A stretch of 33,021 bases of DNA from Candidatus Krumholzibacteriia bacterium (GTDB lineage Bacteria; Krumholzibacteriota; Krumholzibacteriia; Krumholzibacteriales; Krumholzibacteriaceae): positions 1 to 33,021 of the forward strand of contig JALOPX010000010.1 in the NCBI GenBank assembly GCA_025453655.1, given 5' to 3'. Each line of letters starts with the position of its first letter. The first letter of the stretch is position 1. Positions 16,382 to 25,327 of the stretch are shown here, piece after piece. Both the position numbers and the translations under genes were made by a program. Under the pieces are notes generated by a model. It did no database searches and had not been told where the DNA came from. It saw only the letters and a program-made list of their open reading frames with translations.

Positions 16382-17770
16382 TCACCTGAGAAGAACGAGT
16401 TTCCCTGAGCTCGCGGCATCTTCCGACGAGAAACGCAGGAAATACACTCCGGAACCCGAGGGGCTTCCCCAGTCATTCGCGCCGTCCCATGACGCCCTGT
16501 AATTTCCCGGGCCGTGAGGCCCGTCGATCAGGGTTCTGATCTTCCGGCCCGCCGCGTCGTATATCTCCAGGCGAACCCTTCCCGCCGACGCCACCGAGTA
16601 TTCTATCGTCGTGGAGGGATTGAACGGGTTCGGGAATATCGCGCCGATCCCCGCGAAAGCGGGGACCTCGGAATCCGTGACACCGGGGACGCTGAAGCAG
16701 ATGTGGTAGGGGGGAAGGCCTGTGTCGACCGGCCCTTCGGTGATCTCCGAGTCGTCGGAGGTGTCGTAGATCCTGATGCCCGGGTCGAGGACGGTCTGGT
16801 CGGCGAGAAAGAGCTCTCCCGACGGCGCTATTCCGATATCGTTGATCACCCATGCGCCCGGCGCGTAAATCGTCGCGATCTTCATCCCGGAAGCCCGATC
16901 GAAGCTGACGAGCTCGGTGAAGAAACTCGAATTGGCGACCACCGCGTATCCTTTCCCGCCGCCGCTTAAATCGAAGTCGAATATGTCGCCTCCCGCGGCG
17001 GCTTCGGTGAGAAGGAACCCCTCGGAAGCGAGCGTGGCCGGATTTACGATCTCCACCCCCCCGTCATTGACGGCCCACCAGCCGACGCACGAAACGAAGA
17101 GCCGCTCCGAGGCCTCGTCGTACAGGATGTCGGAGTACGGGTTGGCTCCCTGAAGGCGTATCGCCTGAATTCCCGGGGTCGAGGGGTCGGCGTCGACGAG
17201 CGAGTCCGTTTCGCAATCGACCACCGCCACGTAGCTGTCCCCCACCGGCCCCCACCAGTAATTCCTGTCGACCCGCTGTATCGTGACGAAAAGATGATCG
17301 TCGACAACGCGCAGCCTGCTGTTCTCGCAGAGCCCGTCGCCGTCCGCGAAAGCTGAAAGATCGATCGTGCCGAGCTGCGCTCCTGTGACCGTGTTCATGA
17401 TCAGAAGATGGTTGGCGTCGTAAAGCGTGATGTAAGCCTTCGCCTCGTCGACGAAGGCGATGTCCTGCGGGTTGGTGCCGTTTCCGGTCGAGAACTGCCG
17501 GAGGGTGGAGAATCCGGCCGCGGGATCGAGTATCTGGATGTTGTCGCCGTTCTCCCTGTTCACGACGTAGACGAGGCCGGCGTGCCACCGGGAGATCGCG
17601 TCGCTGTGGATCGAAGCGGCGTCGATCTGCGTCGTCCACGAGCCGTCGAACCTTATGACGGCGGAGGAGCCGGTTTCGTAGTCCGTGGTCGTCACGAAGG
17701 CGAACTCGGCGGCCCCCGACGCCGCCGGGACGAACAGGGCCGCCAGCAACATTCTCTTTAGATTCGACAT
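16382..17770 (-). CDS. Secreted beta-propeller with FlgD-type C-terminal domain, BtuG-like candidate
   Basis: The product is 462 residues. A signal peptide (about 1-19, ending SGA) precedes a region of about 350 residues with repeated short strands typical of YVTN/YncE-type beta-propellers (for example VVNRENGDNIQILDP, DILYDEASERLFVS). The last ~85 residues start at IFPNPFNPSTTIEYSV and end in GVYFLRFSSED...KLVLLR, a FlgD-type domain often linked to surface sorting in FCB bacteria. AGGAGGA lies 7 nt before the ATG at 17770; an upstream ATG at 17791 has no better site. The gene begins 17 nt after the BtuB-like gene and shares its riboswitch. In Bacteroides, BtuG is a propeller that binds B12 and caps BtuB, so a similar job is inferred from position and fold class, not sequence identity. 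Confidence 0.75.
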   Translation of the reverse strand: MSNLKRMLLAALFVPAASGAAEFAFVTTTDYETGSSAVIRFDGSWTTQIDAASIHSDAISRWHAGLVYVVNRENGDNIQILDPAAGFSTLRQFSTGNGTNPQDIAFVDEAKAYITLYDANHLLIMNTVTGAQLGTIDLSAFADGDGLCENSRLRVVDDHLFVTIQRVDRNYWWGPVGDSYVAVVDCETDSLVDADPSTPGIQAIRLQGANPYSDILYDEASERLFVSCVGWWAVNDGGVEIVNPATLASEGFLLTEAAAGGDIFDFDLSGGGKGYAVVANSSFFTELVSFDRASGMKIATIYAPGAWVINDIGIAPSGELFLADQTVLDPGIRIYDTSDDSEITEGPVDTGLPPYHICFSVPGVTDSEVPAFAGIGAIFPNPFNPSTTIEYSVASAGRVRLEIYDAAGRKIRTLIDGPHGPGNYRASWDGANDWGSPSGSGVYFLRFSSEDAASSGKLVLLR

Positions 17771-17787
17771 CTGCCATTCCTCCTGTT

Positions 17788-19878
17788 TCATATTTCAACC
17801 CTCATCGATGCCGAGAAGCTTCTTCCGGGAAGCGGGAATCCGCTCACGTCGCTCGCCCTTTCATCGCCGAGATTGTATCCTTCGATGGTCAGGGACAATC
17901 CCTCCGCGAACGGTTTCAGCACGAGACTCAGATTATGAATCGCCCGGGCTTCGACCGTTTTTTGATTCGCCCTGTCGAGATGGTTGGAGCCGATGAAGCA
18001 AAGCTCGTATCCGGCGCGCCAGCGGCGCGCCCCGTAATCGATGGACATCGAGGCCTGATGCTCCGGCCTTCCGGGGAGCGCGTTCCCGTTGTAGTATGGG
18101 ATCGGGCCGGTGTCGCGGCTGTCGAGCCGGCAGTAATTCCCCGAGAATGTGAGCGCGCGGCGGAGCGTCCCGGACCATGACAGCTCGATCCCCCTGATCA
18201 CCGACGCTCCGATGTTCGACGGCTTCACCGTCGACTGGGAGTTGGGAAAGAAAAGAATCAGATCCTCGACCTCGTTGTGAATATAGACCGCCTCCAGAAA
18301 GATCGAGGAGAGCGCCCCGGCCTCGCGGATCGCGACCACAGCTCCGATGTCCCGGTTTTCCCCCGACTCCGGCTCAAGCGAACTGTCGCCGGTCACCGAG
18401 CCGAGATTCCCGAACATCTCGAAAAAGGTCGGCATCCTGTAGTAAAGCCCCCAGTTGCCCTTTATCGTGACGAAGGGGGAGGGTTGGATCCGGAATCCGG
18501 CGCCGGGAGTGTGCATCTCCCCTGTCCTGAGCCCCTGGGGAGCGGGGGGGAGCCACGGCAGGACAGGCGGGTCGTAGAATTCGCTGGCGTACCATTCCGA
18601 CCTGTGGTTCGCCGACAATACGACCTTGTCTCCGATTGTGAAAATGTCTGCGCCAGCCGCCAGCGTGGTGGAATTTCTTTTCCTGTCTGGACCGCTGCTG
18701 TACGACGGCAGCCGGGACACAGGGCTGAACAATTCCCTCCGGTGTTCCAGAAAAATTTCCATGGAAATGGGCAGCCGGGGCGGATACAGCTTCAATCTGA
18801 CGTTCCCTCCGTCGGAGATGATCCTGTTGTCCGTCATCTGGCGCGCGAGGTTTATGTCCCCTCCCGGATCCTCGAACTTTTCGGCGGTCCACGAGTGAAA
18901 AAGGGTGATGTCCGCGTGGGCCGTTCCCTTCAGGATGGGGACCGGTTTCGCCTTGAGGTAGGTGATCCGCCTCCGCCGTTCGAGCCTTGCGCGGGTCGAC
19001 TGGTTCGCCCCGATACCGGGCACCCCGCCTTCGCGAGAGAAACCGTCGTGATCGATCGAGAAGGCGCTGAACCCGGGCACGTCGATCCCGAGCCTGCCGG
19101 TGAAATTCCACTTTGAATAATCGTTGTTCTCCCTTGCGGCCGTTTCGTCGTCGAGGCTGTTTTCCGGCGTCGCGTTGTCGTCGAGGAAGTTGAAATCGCC
19201 CGACGACCTGTCGTATCCTCCGAAGCCGTTGAACCTGAAGGCGCCCGCCCCGGCGCGCGCCCAAAGCGAGCATCCCCGCGTGCCGAACGAGCCCGCCGAA
19301 GCTCCGGCGCCGAGCCCCGCGAATTTACCGCCCTCGCCTGCCCCCGGGGCATTTTTGGAAACGAGATTCACGGTGCCTCCGATCGAAGACGCTCCGAACC
19401 CGGTCGGGCTGAAACCGCGGTAAATCTCTATCCTGCGGATATCGCCGAGGGATATGTCGGCGAGATTCGTCATCCCCGACCAGGCGTCGTTCAGCGGGAC
19501 GCCGTCCAGGTAGAACTGGACCTGCGTCGACGAAGAGCCTCTTATCGACATCGTCGCGAAACCGCCGAGGCCGCCGTACTGCCTCACCGAGACCCCGGTC
19601 GATCTCGAAAGAATCGAGGCGGCGTCCCGCCCGGCGTCCCTCTCCCCGTCGATTTCGATGAGCCCTACGAATCCGGAACGGTTGTAGATTTCGACATCCG
19701 GCGTGGGGCGAATCCCTTCGACGACGATCTCGGGGCCGATGAACAGGGTGTCGAGAATGGCGGTCTTCCCTTCGGTTTTTCCTGCGTTTTTCGTCTCTTC
19801 CGCGGCGGGAAGAACGGCGGCGAAAGTCGATGTCGCCGCAAGAGCCGCCGCGAAAATGACGGCGTTCGCGAAACGCAT
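17788..19878 (-). CDS. btuB: TonB-dependent cobalamin receptor, BtuB-like
   Basis: This is a 696-residue outer-membrane receptor. A signal peptide (about 1-26) is followed by a plug domain with DAASILSRSTGVSVRQYGG, MSIRGSSSTQVQFYLDGVPLND and RRIEIYRGFSPTGFGASSIGGTVNL, then a barrel of about 530 residues with TonB-receptor features such as PEHQASMSIDYG. A TonB box candidate, EIVVEG, lies just before the plug. ATG 19878 is preferred because GGAG sits 8 nt upstream of it; ATG 19890 is an alternative. A cobalamin riboswitch and terminator precede it, which identifies the likely substrate as cobalamin or a precursor. The downstream propeller gene is in the same unit. No btuCDF genes are in the window. 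Confidence 0.9.
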   Translation of the reverse strand: MRFANAVIFAAALAATSTFAAVLPAAEETKNAGKTEGKTAILDTLFIGPEIVVEGIRPTPDVEIYNRSGFVGLIEIDGERDAGRDAASILSRSTGVSVRQYGGLGGFATMSIRGSSSTQVQFYLDGVPLNDAWSGMTNLADISLGDIRRIEIYRGFSPTGFGASSIGGTVNLVSKNAPGAGEGGKFAGLGAGASAGSFGTRGCSLWARAGAGAFRFNGFGGYDRSSGDFNFLDDNATPENSLDDETAARENNDYSKWNFTGRLGIDVPGFSAFSIDHDGFSREGGVPGIGANQSTRARLERRRRITYLKAKPVPILKGTAHADITLFHSWTAEKFEDPGGDINLARQMTDNRIISDGGNVRLKLYPPRLPISMEIFLEHRRELFSPVSRLPSYSSGPDRKRNSTTLAAGADIFTIGDKVVLSANHRSEWYASEFYDPPVLPWLPPAPQGLRTGEMHTPGAGFRIQPSPFVTIKGNWGLYYRMPTFFEMFGNLGSVTGDSSLEPESGENRDIGAVVAIREAGALSSIFLEAVYIHNEVEDLILFFPNSQSTVKPSNIGASVIRGIELSWSGTLRRALTFSGNYCRLDSRDTGPIPYYNGNALPGRPEHQASMSIDYGARRWRAGYELCFIGSNHLDRANQKTVEARAIHNLSLVLKPFAEGLSLTIEGYNLGDERASDVSGFPLPGRSFSASMRVEI

Positions 19879-19980
19879 CTTTATCTCCATTCCCGGGGCT
19901 TGCGCGCCGCGGGCCGGCCGATGTTGGAGGACCCCCTGTCATCGTTCGGGAAAAGAGACTGAAATCGCGCGGAGGGGCAT

Positions 19981-20018
19981 AAAAAACCCTCCGGGCCTTT
20001 CGGGAAAATGGCGGAGGG
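19981..20018 (-). terminator. Intrinsic terminator of the cobalamin riboswitch
   Basis: On the minus strand CCCTCCG (20018-20012) pairs with CGGAGGG (19993-19987), and a run of six T residues (19986-19981) follows directly. It lies between the riboswitch aptamer and the btuB start about 100 nt further on. This supports control by transcription termination when cobalamin is bound. Confidence 0.7.
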
Positions 20019-20074
20019 AAATCACCTCTCCCCATCCTCTCATTCCTCGAAGAGGTCCAGGGAAATAAACATCC

Positions 20075-20220
20075 AGGCAGGTATCCTGACTTATGGCCGC
20101 ATCCCCGAGCCTTCGCGCCGCCGTGTTCTCCGGCGATTCCATGCCCGGGCCCGGCCAATCACAGTGGCGGGTCCGTGAGGGATTCTCACCCTCTTCCCCT
20201 CGCGCTCCGTCGGAGCGCCT
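20075..20220 (-). ncRNA. Cobalamin riboswitch
   Basis: Read on the minus strand, the block contains GTGAGAATCCC, CACGGACCCGCCACTGTGA and the B12 box GTCAGGATACCTGCC (20090-20076), all hallmarks of the AdoCbl-type aptamer, in the right order. The 5' end is inferred near 20220-20235 from the promoter. It controls the BtuB-like receptor and propeller downstream. The aptamer family is known to bind adenosylcobalamin or other cobalamins; which form is not readable here. Confidence 0.93.
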
Positions 20221-20241
20221 GGATTATTTAATTCAAATGCG

Positions 20242-20270
20242 ATGCTATACCCTGACCCGGGAGGAGTCAA
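20242..20270 (-). promoter_or_regulatory. Promoter of the cobalamin-uptake unit
   Basis: On the minus strand TTGACT (20270-20265) is followed after 17 nt by TAGCAT (20247-20242); TATAGC (20249-20244) with a 15-nt spacer is an alternative -10. Transcription would start just ahead of the riboswitch. Confidence 0.5.
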
Positions 20271-20292
20271 GCGGGAAATGCGGCCGCCTGAT

Positions 20293-22530
20293 TTATTTGA
20301 TCTGCCAGGTCTCGAAGATGACGTCGGCTATCGAATCGACCTGTGCCCTGTTGAAGAACCACAGGGGAAAGCCGAAATGAACGCTCGGCGCCGCGATGGC
20401 CCCTTCGACGGGGCCGGCGACATGCGCGTACTTCGTCGTCCAGAATGCAACCACCTGGTTGTCGAGCACCGACCTGTTTATCCTCGCCCTCATCCTGTAG
20501 ATCGGGTGGAAGCATGACTGCTCCGTCTCGCCGACGTAGTTCATCCAGTACGACGGGTTGAAAACCTCGGCGTAATGAAATCCGCGGACGGAGGGATCGA
20601 AAAACATGCCCGGCTCGGTTACCTTGCTCCATAATTCCAGTTTTTCGGGGAATCCGGGACGAAGGCCGGTAACCGGGTCATTATGATCGAGAACGCAGTA
20701 CGATATGGCGTCCATCTCCTTGCTTCTCGCGAAAGGAATCCAGGTTTTGAGGACACCCTCGATCTTGTCGAGGACGGATACGCAGTAATCCCTGTAAGTC
20801 AGCGTATTCATGCCGGTCGTATTGTTGCAGGAAAGATCGGAGGTGAAGAGGTTGCATTTGATGTGATTGGGGAACTGCCGGCCTCCTGACGGAGCTCCGG
20901 GAATCACCGCCGCCAGTCCGCCCGTTCTCTCCGATTGCCCCAGGGTCCACAGGTGGCCTCCGAAGGCCATGTAATAAGGCAGGAAATTCAGGAATTCAGT
21001 GTTGCCGTATCTTACAAGCCTCGTCCATACCGCCCCGTCCTGGTAATCTACGGCCGCGTTGAAGGTCCAGATGATGTTCTTGTACTGAAACACCCGGGAC
21101 ATCGGCGGGGGGGAGAAAACGTTGGCCGCGCAATCGAATATATCCCTCTGGGGGACAAAATCCGGGACCCTCATACATATGTTTGTCCAGAACTCGTCGT
21201 GCTCCTTCTCCGTCGGCTGGGCGTATATCGTCTGTATGAAATCGTCGGTGCTACGATAGTCGTCGACCCACATCAGGTCCCTTTCGAGCACGACGGGGAT
21301 CACCGTCACCTCTATGCATCCGAAGGTGGAAACGCCCAGGTTGTCAACCGATTCTATGTACAGCATGTGCGTTCCGGAGTAGAACGTTTTCGCGTCGGCG
21401 CTTTTCACCTCCGGGTTCGGCAGGGTCGCCCATTGGGCCGGATCGTTGAAATCGGATATGTCCCAGCCGTACCTGAAGGTGGAAACCAGGGCGCCGTAAG
21501 AGCTGGCGTCGGCCGTCCATCTGAAATTCATCTCGAATCCGGGCGGGACCTCCACCATGCGCGGATCCAGGTCGTAGCCGAGGAACGAATATTGCCCGAG
21601 AAAAGGCTCGTAGACGTCCAGGCGGGGCCCCGTCGGCGGCCTGACCATGAACGCCCTGACGTTGGTTCTCACGTCGAAAACCGACGATATCGCGCCCGCG
21701 TCGTCCTTCGCCTGCACTGCGAATATGTACGACCTGCCGGTGGGTATCAATTCGTCGTCGCCGATGACCGTCGTCACTCCTGAATCCCCCGGGGCGTCGA
21801 TCGCGAACCAGTTCGACCAGAGATGCTCGAAGTTCTCGGGCCACATGTTGAGGTCCCGTACGATCGTCGAGCTGTAATTCGTGTAAAGGTACCTCGTCGA
21901 ATCGACGTTCTGATAATTCCACGGGCTGTCGATCGGGTCCTTGCCGTACCATCTGAAACGGACCACCGGGGAGAGGTTCTGGGGGCTGCCGTCGGGGTTG
22001 ACGTTGGCGGGTTCCGTGATGATCGCGTGCGGCGCGAGAGTCCAGGCGGTGAAGGAGCGATACGCCGGCTCCGAAACCGCGCCCCTGTCGTCGACCGCCC
22101 TGATGAAGAGGGTGTGTGTCCTCCTGTAGACGGCGTAAAGGCTCGAATTGATCGTGGTCGTGTTGCTGAATTCATCCGCTGTTGCGACAATCACCGAATC
22201 GGTGGCCAGGGTGCGCGTCCATTTATCAGCGCCGGTAGTGTCTTCCGGATCGAATCCCACCGGCCGACCCGAGACGAGGGCGATCTGGTAGTGGTCGACG
22301 GTTCCGTCCTCGTCGTCGCCGATCCAGTAGAAGTGGACCCGGTACTCGATCGAATCGCCATCCACGGGGCCGTTCGTCAGTTCGACCACGGGAGGCGTGT
22401 TTTCGGGCAACTGCCCGGTGAACGGCGAATCCCCGGAGCATCCGGCGGCAACAGCGAAAGCCAAAGCCAGGGCGGGGATCGATAACCGCCGTCCGCACTT
22501 GTAAATTTTCCCGCTGTCGTTGATTCTCAT
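20293..22530 (-). CDS. Large lipoprotein of unknown function
   Basis: The 745-residue product starts with a basic and hydrophobic leader ending AAGC, a lipobox with C31. The first part (about 45-330) contains strands that look like Ig/FN3-type domains (for example TPPVVELTNGPVDGDSIEYRVHFYWIGDDEDG, and RAVDDRGAVSEPAYRSF). The second half has no family I recognise; it is tryptophan-rich and includes DLMWVDDYRSTDDFIQ. GAGGAG precedes the ATG. It begins 8 nt after the stop of the next upstream gene (22539-25043), so the two form an operon. The layout fits a surface-anchored partner of that secreted protein. Function is unknown. Confidence 0.8.
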   Translation of the reverse strand: MRINDSGKIYKCGRRLSIPALALAFAVAAGCSGDSPFTGQLPENTPPVVELTNGPVDGDSIEYRVHFYWIGDDEDGTVDHYQIALVSGRPVGFDPEDTTGADKWTRTLATDSVIVATADEFSNTTTINSSLYAVYRRTHTLFIRAVDDRGAVSEPAYRSFTAWTLAPHAIITEPANVNPDGSPQNLSPVVRFRWYGKDPIDSPWNYQNVDSTRYLYTNYSSTIVRDLNMWPENFEHLWSNWFAIDAPGDSGVTTVIGDDELIPTGRSYIFAVQAKDDAGAISSVFDVRTNVRAFMVRPPTGPRLDVYEPFLGQYSFLGYDLDPRMVEVPPGFEMNFRWTADASSYGALVSTFRYGWDISDFNDPAQWATLPNPEVKSADAKTFYSGTHMLYIESVDNLGVSTFGCIEVTVIPVVLERDLMWVDDYRSTDDFIQTIYAQPTEKEHDEFWTNICMRVPDFVPQRDIFDCAANVFSPPPMSRVFQYKNIIWTFNAAVDYQDGAVWTRLVRYGNTEFLNFLPYYMAFGGHLWTLGQSERTGGLAAVIPGAPSGGRQFPNHIKCNLFTSDLSCNNTTGMNTLTYRDYCVSVLDKIEGVLKTWIPFARSKEMDAISYCVLDHNDPVTGLRPGFPEKLELWSKVTEPGMFFDPSVRGFHYAEVFNPSYWMNYVGETEQSCFHPIYRMRARINRSVLDNQVVAFWTTKYAHVAGPVEGAIAAPSVHFGFPLWFFNRAQVDSIADVIFETWQIK

Positions 22531-22538
22531 CGCGCTCC

Positions 22539-25043
22539 TCAGCGTATAACTACGAATTTCCCTACAGTTCTCTCGAAACGGCCGTCATCAGGTTCCACCG
22601 CGAAGATATACACGCCGCTGCACACATCCTGCCCGTTGCGCGATACCAGGTTCCAGGCCGCCGTGCCGTTTCCGTCGCTCCCGTCATGGTTGATCGTCGC
22701 GACCAGGTCGCCGGCGATCGTGAAGATCCTGACCGTGGATTTGCATTTCGGAAGATTTCTCAACTCGACCTTCAGCCCCGACGCGTCGTCGTTCGTCGGC
22801 CCCAGCGTCCACGGCGCCATGCTTTCGACCGTGACCGGATTGGGAACGGCATAGACCATCTCTTTTTTGAAAGATCCGGATTCCTGCGCATTCGAAACGG
22901 CCATCGCGTAGCTGAAATTTGCGGAGGGGGAGTTGCCACGCCCGATGTGCGAGGGGGTCGATCCCGAGTATTCGTGGTCGTACGCCACCACCGAATAGAA
23001 GTACGGAAGGCCGTTCTTGGCGCTGTCGTCGATGAATTTATAGTATCGTTTCCCGCCCTCGAACCCGAGGTTGAACCTGGCCATGGCCTCGAGGGTGTCG
23101 CAGATTTCCCGGGTCAGCCCGGGCGGGCAGGGAACGTTTTCCATCGGGGAATAATAGAGCGCCTGTTCGAAGGACGTGATGAAGGCCTCGCGGTCCTGCA
23201 TATTTTCAAGTGGCGAATAAATCCAGCCTCCGGACTCGAAGGGTTGCTGAAAATCCACGTCGGGGTTGATGCCGTTGACGAGATCCCTGATCGCGAGCAT
23301 CGACCAGAGGTCGGCGCTCGGGCCGTTGTCGATGCTGCTCCCGAGCGGTCTGTGCCAGTCGTCCGCGCGGTAAACCTGATATCCTTCGAAATCAACCACG
23401 CCTGTAAGGATGTCCGCCGTCGTTTCGCTGAGGTTGTCCCATAAAACGGCAACCGATTCGTTGCCCGCCACGACCCGCATGTTCGGGGGCGGAGACGCGC
23501 CTCCGGTGACCCAGTGAAGGTTATGCTCCCGGCCGTCGAGGCCCGTCGCGTAATAATCGAGCGTCACTCCGAGCGGCTTATAGCACTGAGTATCCCGGAA
23601 ACGCGCGGATTCCTGCCAGCAATCCACATTGGCCCATATCGTGTCGCCCTTGACGACATCGATCTTTTCCTGAAGATCGTCGCACGGGTCGGGGTCGAAA
23701 TCCTCGATCGGACCCGGAAAAGGCGTTTCCCGGCGCCTTATGCCGGTCTCGGGGTCTCCGTCGAGATCGTACCAGGTGCCGTCGTAAATCAACTGCGCGA
23801 CAGCCGCATGGTCGAGCATATCCTCGAAATTATCGCCGGCGACGAAGGCCCAGCTTACCTCTACCGACTTGCCGTGCGAAAGGGTGCGGAATGGGCCGGT
23901 GGTCAGAAGGACCCTGTGATCGCCGGGGGTTTCCGCGTCGGCGTCGCGTTCATAAGAGGACATTACATCGTAGCGCTCGAAATCGTTCGTCGCGTCTCCG
24001 CCATTCATGAAGGGCTGCAGTCCCCTGAAAACCTTGAATGATACAAGACTGGTAAGTGGAAAGGCTGGGGCGTCCAATCCGCCTAGCGACTGGGTATGGC
24101 CGAGAAGCGCGATTCCGAAGAAACCGGATGTCATCCCGTCGTCGCCGTCGGCGTCGTGCACATATGCCAGCCTGATGTTGACGGGATATAGCGCGTTCCC
24201 CCTGGGGGCGCACCATTTTCCCTCCCAGAAGCCGACCAGGTCGTCCATGTGGTAGGTGCCGCGGCTCCTCGGCCCGGCGTCGAGATCGGCGTAGATGCCG
24301 ATATACACATCGGAGAGATAATCTATGCCCGTATTGGTCACCGTGTATCTGACGCCGACAAAATCGTTCATCACGTCCTCGCCCCACTGGTAGCTTTCCT
24401 GGCGGATATCGAGATACATCGGGGTATGCTCCGGCCATAGCAGCCTGGATGTCGCATGATGGTCGCTGTAAACGCAGGAGAACATCTGGTTACCGGTGGC
24501 GGCGAAATCCTCATCGATCTTCCCGTCTCCATCGTCGTCGTACCCGTTGAGCGGATCCTCGTCGATCGACCCGTCCAGATCGTCGTCGGCGGGGCGCGGG
24601 AGGTGCCCGCCCCTGAGGTCGCCTTCGTACGATCTGTAGATCGTGTTGAGGTCGTCCATCAGCGGGCGAAATTCATCCTCGGGGTACCCCGTCGAGACGC
24701 ACGGTATGCCGTTTCTGAGGGCGCCGACCCACACTCCGGCCGCGTAAAGGAACTCCATATCGGTTCCCGCGGGATATTGGGCGGAGGGGTAATCCCCCAT
24801 CGGATAGAGACTCATCGGCATCGAGCCCATGATGCCCCAGTTCGTGACGTTCATCTGCAGCTCGCCCACGTTGTGCACGAACTCGCCGTTCACGATCGGT
24901 ATCAAATCGACCGGCCGGGGTTTTTCAAGAATCGGATTGTCGCGTGTTTGGGATTCGATGCGGGAAAAGGACGAGGCAAGCAGTAATAATGCACAAACAG
25001 AAACGCAGCCTGGGCCACGCAGCCGGTTTCGGATTCGTCCCAT
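22539..25043 (-). CDS. Large secreted protein with calcium-type acidic repeats and FlgD-like C-terminus
   Basis: The 834-residue product has a signal peptide (about 1-31). An acidic stretch DDDLDGSIDEDP and DDDGDGKIDEDF near residues 150-178 resembles EF-hand/dockerin-like calcium sites. The middle contains blocks with aromatic and glycine-rich strands and an FN3-like part (ENLSETTADILTGVVDFEGYQVYRAD). The C-terminal ~100 residues (YAVPNPVTVES to FVVIR, with FTIAGDLVATI and GQDVCSGVYIFAVE) match a FlgD-type sorting domain. GGAG lies about 10 nt before the start. A promoter is visible about 75 nt upstream. It is first in a two-gene operon with the lipoprotein downstream. No enzymatic motif was recognised. 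Confidence 0.8.
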   Translation of the reverse strand: MGRIRNRLRGPGCVSVCALLLLASSFSRIESQTRDNPILEKPRPVDLIPIVNGEFVHNVGELQMNVTNWGIMGSMPMSLYPMGDYPSAQYPAGTDMEFLYAAGVWVGALRNGIPCVSTGYPEDEFRPLMDDLNTIYRSYEGDLRGGHLPRPADDDLDGSIDEDPLNGYDDDGDGKIDEDFAATGNQMFSCVYSDHHATSRLLWPEHTPMYLDIRQESYQWGEDVMNDFVGVRYTVTNTGIDYLSDVYIGIYADLDAGPRSRGTYHMDDLVGFWEGKWCAPRGNALYPVNIRLAYVHDADGDDGMTSGFFGIALLGHTQSLGGLDAPAFPLTSLVSFKVFRGLQPFMNGGDATNDFERYDVMSSYERDADAETPGDHRVLLTTGPFRTLSHGKSVEVSWAFVAGDNFEDMLDHAAVAQLIYDGTWYDLDGDPETGIRRRETPFPGPIEDFDPDPCDDLQEKIDVVKGDTIWANVDCWQESARFRDTQCYKPLGVTLDYYATGLDGREHNLHWVTGGASPPPNMRVVAGNESVAVLWDNLSETTADILTGVVDFEGYQVYRADDWHRPLGSSIDNGPSADLWSMLAIRDLVNGINPDVDFQQPFESGGWIYSPLENMQDREAFITSFEQALYYSPMENVPCPPGLTREICDTLEAMARFNLGFEGGKRYYKFIDDSAKNGLPYFYSVVAYDHEYSGSTPSHIGRGNSPSANFSYAMAVSNAQESGSFKKEMVYAVPNPVTVESMAPWTLGPTNDDASGLKVELRNLPKCKSTVRIFTIAGDLVATINHDGSDGNGTAAWNLVSRNGQDVCSGVYIFAVEPDDGRFERTVGKFVVIR

Positions 25044-25120
25044 TGAATTTTCTCCATTTGCCCGCGATCACACGAGTTCTCCCGCGCGACCCGGGGCCAC
25101 GCGTTTAACTCCTTAACTAG

Positions 25121-25150
25121 ATTATAATACATCGTCTGGAAAAAGTTCAA
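25121..25150 (-). promoter_or_regulatory. Promoter of the secreted-protein operon
   Basis: On the minus strand TTGAAC (25150-25145) and a perfect TATAAT (25126-25121) are separated by 18 nt. It lies about 75 nt upstream of the 25043 start, in the divergent region shared with the pentapeptide gene. Confidence 0.6.
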
Positions 25151-25221
25151 TATTTCTGGCTGTAAAATGAAAAATCGGGCCCTTCGGGAAAGGGATATTC
25201 CGAGCGGCCTTCATGGGATTA

Positions 25222-25250
25222 TTGCATTATATCCGCCGACGGGGCATTAT
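25222..25250 (+). promoter_or_regulatory. Promoter of the pentapeptide-repeat operon
   Basis: TTGCAT (25222-25227) is followed after 17 nt by CATTAT (25245-25250). Transcription would begin near 25258, giving a leader of about 70 nt. Confidence 0.45.
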
Positions 25251-25327
25251 ATGGTAACATGCCGGGGGAAAATGACGTAGTTCCCGGGAGGGGCGCGCGG
25301 AAACCGGGGAGGGAAGGAGCCGGAGCG

